In this document: in pieces, positions 58,369-64,000 of the stretch
Position numbering within the stretch: position 1 is the stretch's first letter
Layout: each line of letters begins with the position of its first letter
Source of the DNA: CAZGXI01 sp964529715
GTDB lineage: Bacteria > Chloroflexota > Anaerolineae > Aggregatilineales > Ch27
Length of the DNA: 64,000 nt
Reading direction: 5' to 3'
Assembly: GCA_964529715.1 (NCBI GenBank)
Contig: CAZGXI010000015.1
Span: forward strand, 1-64,000
Made by a program: the position numbers and the translations under genes
Notes under the pieces: model-generated
The model's database searches: none
Told to the model about the DNA's origin: nothing
Seen by the model: only the letters and a program-made list of their open reading frames with translations

Positions 58369-59931
58369 ATGCCTTATCGATCTAGCGGCACGCGGCGTAA
58401 CAGCGTCCAATTCGGCGTGGGCCGCTCGATCTGGACGGGCGCGCCCCCTCCCGCCATCCCCGAACAGGTGCTAGATGGCATTCCTGGCTTCCTGGCCTGG
58501 CTGGCGCTGCTATTGACGCTGGCCGGGGCGGTGCTGAACCCTCGCCTGGTGATCGCCGTCGCGGCGCTGCTGGGCCTCTATTCGGCAGGGCGATTCGTGG
58601 TAGCTGCCGCTGCCAACGTTGTCGGGCTGCGCTACATCCGCCGCTGGGAAAAGATCGACTGGCAAGCCGAATATGTCCGTCTGCGCGGCCCAGACAGCCT
58701 GCCGCGCGAGGCCGTGCGCCACGTAGTGATCATCCCCAGTTACAAGGAGCCACAGGCGGTGCTGACCCGCACGCTGGGTGCGCTGAGTCGTCAGGAAAAC
58801 GCCGCGCAGCAGATGATCGTCGTGCTGGCAATGGAGGCCGCCGACCCTGCCGCTCAAACAACGGCAGAGGCGCTCGTCCGGGAGTTCCAGGGGCGCTTTG
58901 CCCACCTCTTTTACACCATTCACCCAAAGGGTCTGCCCGGCGAGATGCAGTGCAAATCTGCCAACGAAGCCTGGGCTGCGCGTTGGATCAAACGGCGGCT
59001 GGTGGACGAAATGGGCTTTGACCTGGACACGATCCTGGTGACGACGATGGACTCGGATACACTGTGGCATCCACAGTACTTCGCCTGTCTGACCACGCTG
59101 TTCGCCACCAACCCGGCGCGTCATCTGCGTTTCTGGCAGGGCGCAATCCGCTACCACAGCAACATCTGGGATGTCCACCCGGCAATGGCGCTGGTGCACG
59201 CCTATTCCGCCGCCTGGGACCTGGCCTATCTGGCGGCGCGGTGGTGGATTCCGCTGCCGATGTCGTCCTACTCGCTCAGCTTGCACCTGCTGGAAGGCGT
59301 CGGCTACTGGGACTCGGACGTGATCGCCGACGAATGGCATATGTTCATCAAAGCCTACTTTCAGCGCGATGGGCAGGTGAAGCTGGAACGAGTTTATCTG
59401 CCTTTTTCCGGCGAGGCGACGGCAGGGGATACCCTGTGGGAGTCGGTGAAGAACCGCTATGAGCAAACGCTGCGCCACGCCTGGGGTTCTAAGGAAGTAG
59501 GCTACACGCTGGCACGCATCATCGAACACCCAGAACTGCGCTTTTGGGATGGCTTCCGGCTGCTGCTGCGCGTGGCACACGACATCATCATGTCGGGGGC
59601 AGGCTGGATCATCATGACGGTCGGGCCGCAGGCGGCGCTGCTGCTCTACCCGACCCTGCTCACGACCGAGTGGAATTCGCCGTCCTTCATCCTGCTTCAG
59701 GTGGCGCTAGCGATTGTGTCGGTGTTCGGCGTCGTCTTCTGGATCATCGACATGCGGCTGCGTCCGCCGCGTCCGCGCCCCTGGTCGGTAGGAGAGGTAT
59801 TCTGGACCCTGGCGAGCTTTCCACTGCTGGCAGTGCTGAGCCTGATCTTTCTGGCGATCCCGGCCATTCACGGCCAGACGTTGCTGCTGTTGGGAATGCC
59901 GATCCAGTTCAAGGTCACGAAGAAGGTCTAG
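58369..59931 (+). CDS. Membrane-bound GT2-like glycosyltransferase
   Basis: A 520-aa protein starting at ATG 58369. Two N-terminal helices (about 40-85) precede a cytoplasmic GT-A domain with VVIIPSYKEPQAVLTRTLGALSRQ, TILVTTMDSDTLWHPQYF (DxD) and WDSDVIADEWHMFIKAYF (acceptor/base region). The last contains the E-D-type residues typical of processive enzymes. Three to four helices follow near the C-terminus (SGAGWIIMTVGPQAALLLYP, ILLQVALAIVSVFGVVFWII, VFWTLASFPLLAVLSLIFLAIPAI). It resembles membrane glycan synthases; the product is unknown. A repeat-filled gap follows. Confidence 0.88.
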   Translation: MPYRSSGTRRNSVQFGVGRSIWTGAPPPAIPEQVLDGIPGFLAWLALLLTLAGAVLNPRLVIAVAALLGLYSAGRFVVAAAANVVGLRYIRRWEKIDWQAEYVRLRGPDSLPREAVRHVVIIPSYKEPQAVLTRTLGALSRQENAAQQMIVVLAMEAADPAAQTTAEALVREFQGRFAHLFYTIHPKGLPGEMQCKSANEAWAARWIKRRLVDEMGFDLDTILVTTMDSDTLWHPQYFACLTTLFATNPARHLRFWQGAIRYHSNIWDVHPAMALVHAYSAAWDLAYLAARWWIPLPMSSYSLSLHLLEGVGYWDSDVIADEWHMFIKAYFQRDGQVKLERVYLPFSGEATAGDTLWESVKNRYEQTLRHAWGSKEVGYTLARIIEHPELRFWDGFRLLLRVAHDIIMSGAGWIIMTVGPQAALLLYPTLLTTEWNSPSFILLQVALAIVSVFGVVFWIIDMRLRPPRPRPWSVGEVFWTLASFPLLAVLSLIFLAIPAIHGQTLLLLGMPIQFKVTKKV

Positions 59932-59940
59932 CGCCGAAGG

Positions 59941-60092
59941 CATTCCAACCGCCAGGTTCGCCAGGTGGAACCTCGCGTAGAATCGCACCTGCTGGCACGC
60001 GCTGTAAAATTCCAACCGCCAAGACGCCAAGTTCGCCAAGTGGAACAAGAGCAAAATCCGTAACCTGGCGTTCCTGGCGTCATGGCGGTTTG
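59941..60092. repeat. GCCAAG/GCCAGG inverted repeat pair
   Basis: AACCGCCAGGTTCGCCAGG (59947 on) and AACCGCCAAGACGCCAAG then TTCGCCAAG (60014-60040) face the reverse copy CCTGGCGTTCCTGGCGTCAT then GGCGGTTT (60064-60091). Together they can form a long hairpin between the glycosyltransferase and ferritin genes. The family also occurs at 16927-16953. Confidence 0.7.
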
Positions 60093-60121
60093 CTGATGGC
60101 TCAAAAGCGCCGGCGCGGCGG

Positions 60122-60640
60122 TTACTCCGCGCCTTCGCCCCCTGCCGGTGCAGCGGCACGCTGCGCCATCTCGCGGTCCAGCATCAAGAGCGCCACCGCA
60201 GACCCTTCGGCCCGGCGCAAATCCTGCACGATGCGGTCGGCGGACGCCTCTTCTTCCACCTGCTCATCGACGAACCACTTGAGGAAACTGTGCGTAGCGT
60301 GGTCGGCCTCCTTGAGGGCCAGGTCCGCGATCTTGTGGATCAGGCCGGTCACTTTCTGCTCGTGCTTGTAGGCTTCCTCGAAGACGACCAGCGGCGAAGC
60401 CCAGGTCGTGGCCGGGCCGTCAATCGGCTTGAGGGTCACACGCCCGTTACGGGCAACGATGAAATCGTAGAACTTCATGGCGTGCGCCATTTCCTCGCCC
60501 GCCTGGATGCGCATCCAGTGGGCGAAGCCGGGCAGGCTTTCGGCCTCGAAGTATGCGGCCATCGAGAGGTAGAGATACCACGAATACAGCTCGGCGTTCA
60601 CCTGGGCATTCAAAGCCTCTTGTACCTGAGGATTCAGCAT
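60122..60640 (-). CDS. ftnA: Ferritin
   Basis: GGAGG lies 5 bp before ATG 60640 (MLNPQVQEALNAQVNAELYS); 172 aa. It is a four-helix ferritin of the non-haem bacterial type: the ferroxidase residues appear as NAELYSWYLYLSMAAYFE, GEEMAHAMKFYDFI and VDEQVEEEASADRI. It would assemble into a 24-subunit cage that oxidises and stores iron in the cytoplasm. The acidic/alanine-rich tail after residue 160 is slightly longer than usual. The longer in-frame start adds only 4 residues and lacks a ribosome-binding site. Confidence 0.93.
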   Translation of the reverse strand: MLNPQVQEALNAQVNAELYSWYLYLSMAAYFEAESLPGFAHWMRIQAGEEMAHAMKFYDFIVARNGRVTLKPIDGPATTWASPLVVFEEAYKHEQKVTGLIHKIADLALKEADHATHSFLKWFVDEQVEEEASADRIVQDLRRAEGSAVALLMLDREMAQRAAAPAGGEGAE

Positions 60641-60749
60641 CTTGGCCTCCAATCATCGTCGTCTAAAAATTGACTTTTCATGCCAGATAATAACACGAAT
60701 CCCCCGCACTGCCCGCCACCCCCGTTCCCCGCACCGGCAAGAGCGCCTT

Positions 60750-61184
60750 TCACTCCCCATAGAAGGCGCGCGCAGGATAGCGGTTGAGATACCAGGCGAT
60801 GTAGAGCGACACCAGAAGATAGACCGGAAAGGCGCACAGGTCCACCACGCGACGCGCGTCGGAGGTCGAGTCGGCCATCACGCCGGCGGGCTGAACAGAC
60901 AGGTCGGCGGCGGCAAAGGCCAGGTTCAACACCATCAGGCCGAGCACGGCCAGCGTCAGAATCCGGCGAATCTGCGGCGGGCGGCCTCGCCAGGCCGGAA
61001 TCACGAGCGCCAACAGTCCCACGCTGAGGATCAACTGCATCAGGGCGCGCAGGTCCGCGCCAGAAGACTGCCGACGCAGGGCGAACACCAGGTAAAAAAC
61101 GGCCAGGGCCAGCGGATACAGGCCGTACAACAGCGTGCAGGCCAGCAACGCAATGGTCAGCCCCAGGGGGCGTGGGCGACGCAT
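60750..61184 (-). CDS. Small four-helix membrane protein
   Basis: A 144-aa integral membrane protein whose ATG overlaps the stop of the upstream DinB gene (ATGA at 61184), so the two are translationally coupled. Helices are near residues 8-36, 46-63, 73-92 and 114-134 (VDLCAFPVYLLVSLYIAWYL). No conserved motif or family is recognised. Confidence 0.7.
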   Translation of the reverse strand: MRRPRPLGLTIALLACTLLYGLYPLALAVFYLVFALRRQSSGADLRALMQLILSVGLLALVIPAWRGRPPQIRRILTLAVLGLMVLNLAFAAADLSVQPAGVMADSTSDARRVVDLCAFPVYLLVSLYIAWYLNRYPARAFYGE

Positions 61185-61708
61185 CAGCCGATTCCTTGTT
61201 CTGGTTGACCAGGCGCATCGACCGGGCGGTCGGCCTCCAGGGCGCGCCGGATGTCGCGCTGGTGAATCATGGTGTGGCGGTAAATCAGTTTGAGCATTTC
61301 CTCCAGGGTGGTGATGCCCAGAAACGGATGCCGCCCCTGACGTTCCAGGTCGGACTCCTGCATCTTCTGCACGATGTCAATCGTCATCATGCGCGCCCTG
61401 GCGAACGATTCCAGCAGGGTTGGGGTGGCGAGGCGGCTCATACCGCGCACCTGTCGTTCGTTATAAGCGTCCAGGTCCATCCCTTCCGGCGCGCCGCTGC
61501 CGCCGCGCAGCACATCGGTGATGATGTGATGAAAGGCTTGTTCGGCGTCGAGCAGATGGCACAGGATGTCCCGTACCGTCCAGCCCGGCCCGGCCATGTA
61601 AATCTGTTGTTCCCATTCGTAGGGCCGCAGCCCGCGAAAGAAGTCCAGCGTATTCAACCCCTCGCTCGCCAGACGTTTGACAATAGGAGCTTTGTGAGAG
61701 TCGGTCAT
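61184..61708 (-). CDS. DinB-family protein
   Basis: A 174-aa helical-bundle protein. The DinB/YfiT metal-ligand histidines fit the pattern: GWTVRDILCHLLDAEQAFHHII (first His near residue 51) and LEEMLKLIYRHTMIHQRDIRRAL (last His pair). Members act as metal-dependent thiol transferases or have no known role. It is the first gene of a leftward pair with the small membrane protein. CAGC-family heptads lie directly upstream. Confidence 0.9.
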   Translation of the reverse strand: MTDSHKAPIVKRLASEGLNTLDFFRGLRPYEWEQQIYMAGPGWTVRDILCHLLDAEQAFHHIITDVLRGGSGAPEGMDLDAYNERQVRGMSRLATPTLLESFARARMMTIDIVQKMQESDLERQGRHPFLGITTLEEMLKLIYRHTMIHQRDIRRALEADRPVDAPGQPEQGIG

Positions 61709-61720
61709 CGATCCCCTCGG

Positions 61721-61764
61721 CAGTCAGCAGTCAGCAATCAGCAATCAGCGGTCAGCGGTCGGCA
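61721..61764 (+). repeat. CAGC-family heptad array
   Basis: CAGTCAG, then CAGTCAGCAATCAGCAATCA and GCGGTCAGCGGTCGG in 7-nt phase. It stands in the gap between the DinB and SDR genes. No reverse partner is seen within the window nearby. Confidence 0.65.
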
Positions 61765-61818
61765 AACGCATCCGGCACGAAGTCGTAGGGCAACCTCTGG
61801 ACGCCTGCCGCTTGCCTT

Positions 61819-62601
61819 TTATCCCCCTGCGCGCGGCTTGTCGGCGGCGCCCGAATCGGTCAGGGCTTCGCCACCGTCCACATGGAGCACCACGCCCGTG
61901 ATGAACGGCTCACGGATCAGAAACAACACCGCGCGGGCCACGTCCTCTGGCGAGCCGGTGCGCTGCAAGGGCAGACGTTCAGCCAACCGCGCCCAGCTTT
62001 CGTCGCTGCGATTCGGCTCCTTGAGCACCGGTCCCGGCGCGACGGCATTCACGCGGATAGACGGTGCCAGGGCGCGGGCCATGACCTGGGTCAGCATCCA
62101 CAGCCCGGCCTTCGAGACGCCGTGATGCGGGAACTGCGGCCAGGGCTGAAATGCACTGTTATCGATGATGTTGACGATGACCCCGCCAGGGGAAGTCTGC
62201 GCCAGCATCCGGTGGGCCGCTGCCTGGCTGCACAGGAACGGCCCGGTGAGGTTGACGGCCAGCACGCGCTGCCACGCCGCGTAGGACAGGCTCAAAAAGT
62301 CGGCCCGCTCAAAGATGCTGGCGCTGTTCACCAGGATGTCCAGCCGCCCAAAACGCTCCTGCACAGCCTCAAACAGGCGATTGACCTGCGGCGGATCGGC
62401 CTGATCCGCACGGAAGCTGATGGCGTCTACGCCAAAGCTCTTGGCCTCACGGACGGTGTCCTGAGCCATGTCCGCGTCGGAGCCGTAATAGTGAATCACC
62501 AGGTTCGCGCCTTCGGCGGCCAGGGCCAGGGCGATGGCCTTGCCCACGCGCCGCGCGCTGCCCGTCACCAGCGCCACCTTATCGGTCAGGGATTGCGGCA
62601 T
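61819..62601 (-). CDS. Short-chain dehydrogenase with altered catalytic tyrosine
   Basis: ATG 62601 (MPQSLTDKVALVTGSARRVGKAI) with GGAGAG upstream gives 260 aa. The NAD(P) loop TGSARRVGKA resembles FolM/pteridine-reductase-type SDRs, and DILVNSASIFERADF is the NNAG-equivalent. The active-site region reads FPHHGVSKAGL. Where the family has Tyr-x-x-x-Lys, this protein has His-x-x-x-Lys. The C-terminal RTGSPEDVARAVLFLIREPFITGVVLHVDGGEAL is normal. The tyrosine loss suggests changed chemistry or a binding role. A 23-residue longer frame is not supported. Confidence 0.88.
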   Translation of the reverse strand: MPQSLTDKVALVTGSARRVGKAIALALAAEGANLVIHYYGSDADMAQDTVREAKSFGVDAISFRADQADPPQVNRLFEAVQERFGRLDILVNSASIFERADFLSLSYAAWQRVLAVNLTGPFLCSQAAAHRMLAQTSPGGVIVNIIDNSAFQPWPQFPHHGVSKAGLWMLTQVMARALAPSIRVNAVAPGPVLKEPNRSDESWARLAERLPLQRTGSPEDVARAVLFLIREPFITGVVLHVDGGEALTDSGAADKPRAGG

Positions 62602-62732
62602 GGGACTCTCTCCACGTGTTCGGCAGTCCAAGACTACGCCACAATCGTAATAGAAAATGCGCAGATGCACAAAATCGCCCGCCCTGCCGGGGACTCAGCA
62701 GCGAACAGGAACAATCTGGACAATAATCTGTG

Positions 62733-62738
62733 TATAAT
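62733..62738 (+). promoter_or_regulatory. Predicted -10 box
   Basis: TATAAT, 43 bp upstream of ATG 62782; no convincing -35. Confidence 0.35.
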
Positions 62739-62781
62739 TGCGATGAGCAGTATTCCTTGAGGCGGGCGGAAGGGAGGCGTC

Positions 62782-63573
62782 ATGAAGCGTATACGCCACA
62801 TACTCCAACTCCTGGCCCTCGGCGGCCTGGTGATCAGCGTTGTCTTGCTGCTGAACACCACCGCGCCCAACCCGACCGGACGCCGCTATTCCAGTCAGAC
62901 GCCGTTGACAACGGGACAGGGGCGTAACGAGGACATCGGCGGCGATGCCGAGCGCATTCTGGCAGCAGATTTGCGTCTGCCCAACAACAACGATTCCGAT
63001 CAGCGGCAATGCATCTGCGGCGCGTCGGCGGTTGCCCCGCCGCGCGAATGCCGCAGTTGTATTGTGTCCTTGCCATCGGTGCAGACCTTCCGCCGCCCCG
63101 ATTTTGTCGCCTCCGGTTTTATCGCCGAGTCGAAGAACCGCCTGAGCCTGCCGATCAGTGACCACGAATTGTGGAGCCAGATCGAAGACTACGCCAATGC
63201 TGCCCGTGCGCTAGGACGCCCACTTTGGCTGTACGTCCGCGTCGATTCGGAGGTCGATCCCGCTTACCTCCCGCTCGTCGAGGCGACCGGGGGCGGCGTG
63301 GTGCGCTATTTTACGGTGGCCGGCTATGTCGATCCGGTTGACCAGGCCGCGCATAAGGGACTGATGGGGTCAGGTGTGGCGCTGGCCGTGCTGTCGTTGC
63401 CCGAAATCGCCGCCCTGCTGCGGGCGCAGCTCGGTGCCAGACCGGCCTCGGCTCAACGGACCGTTCGCCGGGCCACACATCACGTCGAAGTGCTGGGCGA
63501 ATTTACCGACCGGACCAAAACCAATCTTCGCCGTAAGCTGCACGACGGGCAGGAGGAGCATCCTCTCGACTGA
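62782..63573 (+). CDS. Membrane-anchored protein with Cys cluster and possible PD-(D/E)XK motif
   Basis: A 263-aa protein. One N-terminal membrane helix (ILQLLALGGLVISVVLLLN) is followed by a disordered stretch and a cysteine cluster (QCICGASAVAPPRECRSC, about residues 76-93) that could bind zinc. Directly after comes RRPDFVASGFIAESKNRL, whose Asp and Glu-x-Lys spacing fits a restriction-endonuclease-fold core. The following helices (HELWSQIEDYANAARALGRPLWLYVRV) also fit such folds. No family is named. The next gene, a thioredoxin-reductase-like one, is 114 bp downstream on the same strand. Confidence 0.7.
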   Translation: MKRIRHILQLLALGGLVISVVLLLNTTAPNPTGRRYSSQTPLTTGQGRNEDIGGDAERILAADLRLPNNNDSDQRQCICGASAVAPPRECRSCIVSLPSVQTFRRPDFVASGFIAESKNRLSLPISDHELWSQIEDYANAARALGRPLWLYVRVDSEVDPAYLPLVEATGGGVVRYFTVAGYVDPVDQAAHKGLMGSGVALAVLSLPEIAALLRAQLGARPASAQRTVRRATHHVEVLGEFTDRTKTNLRRKLHDGQEEHPLD

Positions 63574-63687
63574 GATACACGCCGGAGTTAGAACCGCATC
63601 AGAATCCGCCCGCCCCTGCGACCCAGACGCAGCCTGCCGCGTCTAACCCGGCAGGAAACACAGCCGAAACCACAGGAGCAGCGTATC

Positions 63688-64000
63688 ATGGTCAGTTTGA
63701 ATCTGCCGCCGGGCGGCACAGGCGGTCCGGCGGATAACCACTACGACGTGATCATCATCGGCGGCGGGCCGGCGGGCGCGTCGGCAGCCATTTACACCGC
63801 GCGCGCCAACCTGCGCACCCTGGTGATTGACAAGGGCCTCACCGCCGGGGCGCTCGGTTTGACGAGCAAGATCGCCAACTACCCCGGCGTGCCGGGCGAA
63901 GTGACCGGCGCGGAACTACTAACGACGATGCGCAGGCAGGCCGAGTCCTTTGGCGCGACCTTCGTGCAGGACAAAGTGCTTTCGGTGAACCTGTCTGCCG
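63688..64000 (+). CDS. Thioredoxin-reductase-like FAD oxidoreductase (partial)
   Basis: AGGAG lies 8 bp before ATG 63688; 104 codons are visible before the window ends. The N-terminal FAD motif is YDVIIIGGGPAGASAAIYTARANLRTLVID (about residues 21-50). SKIANYPGVPGEVTGAELLTTMRRQAESFGATF follows, as in thioredoxin reductases and related flavoproteins. The active-site CxxC region is outside the window, so thioredoxin reductase cannot be separated from ferredoxin-NADP reductase-like relatives. Confidence 0.88.
   Translation, partial: MVSLNLPPGGTGGPADNHYDVIIIGGGPAGASAAIYTARANLRTLVIDKGLTAGALGLTSKIANYPGVPGEVTGAELLTTMRRQAESFGATFVQDKVLSVNLSA

Noticed and set aside
1..64000. tRNA, rRNA, tmRNA, SRP or RNase P RNA genes
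   Set aside because: I looked for T-loop motifs and conserved RNA cores on both strands and found none convincing. A dedicated RNA search could still find one.

Overview
The window is GC-rich and densely coded. It looks like a chromosomal segment of a Chloroflexota bacterium, probably Anaerolineae-like. That is inference from the gene mix: TPR and WD-type secreted proteins, CAP-LysM proteins, DUF6159, Uma2, many small toxin-antitoxin modules, and very repetitive intergenic DNA. I see no rRNA, tRNA, CRISPR array, prophage or complete insertion sequence.

Layout. 1-5.5 kb: a TPR protein with a long tryptophan-motif tail (cut by the window edge), a hypothetical protein, a MITE-like element and a secreted SH3/propeller protein. 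5.6-10.4 kb (minus): a sugar ABC transporter (binding protein, DUF4177-like protein, two permeases) followed by a PfkB sugar kinase. 10.8-16.8 kb: lytic transglycosylase, three glycosyltransferases and a DUF6159 membrane protein, with a DUF433-MntA/HepT toxin-antitoxin module between two of the glycosyltransferases. 17-22.7 kb: tandem thioredoxin, small and broken genes, methyltransferase, macro-domain protein, nitroreductase, URO-D family protein. 22.7-28.4 kb (minus): RmlD, DUF5662, rhamnulokinase and a PL26-like rhamnogalacturonan lyase, pointing to pectin rhamnose use. 28.6-36.3 kb: CAP-LysM protein, a secreted protein and a peptide-type ABC transporter in unusual gene order with a lipoprotein inside it. 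36.7-57 kb: a long plus-strand cluster with an FHA protein, a large membrane-anchored secreted protein, an ABC-2 exporter, a coiled-coil membrane protein, a lipoprotein, MoxR ATPase, PP2C phosphatase, DUF58 and VWA proteins. It is interrupted by a four-helix-bundle gene, a VapBC-like pair, a complete type II restriction-modification pair and a tnpB remnant. 57-64 kb: a second PIN toxin-antitoxin pair, Uma2, a membrane glycosyltransferase, ferritin, DinB, an SDR, a possible membrane-anchored nuclease and the start of a thioredoxin-reductase-like gene.

The most unusual signal lies between the genes. Short-period repeats, many with a strict 7-nt period, occur as inward-facing inverted pairs. The GTTTTGA-type family has five such pairs. 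Three enclose almost nothing, one encloses the DUF433-MntA/HepT module, and one encloses a four-helix-bundle gene. Left arms sit on or directly behind stop codons. I read this as a possible cassette-like insertion system or repeat-hairpin family. Together with the seamless restriction-modification insertion and the tnpB remnant, it shows the FHA/MoxR/VWA operon has repeatedly accepted foreign DNA.
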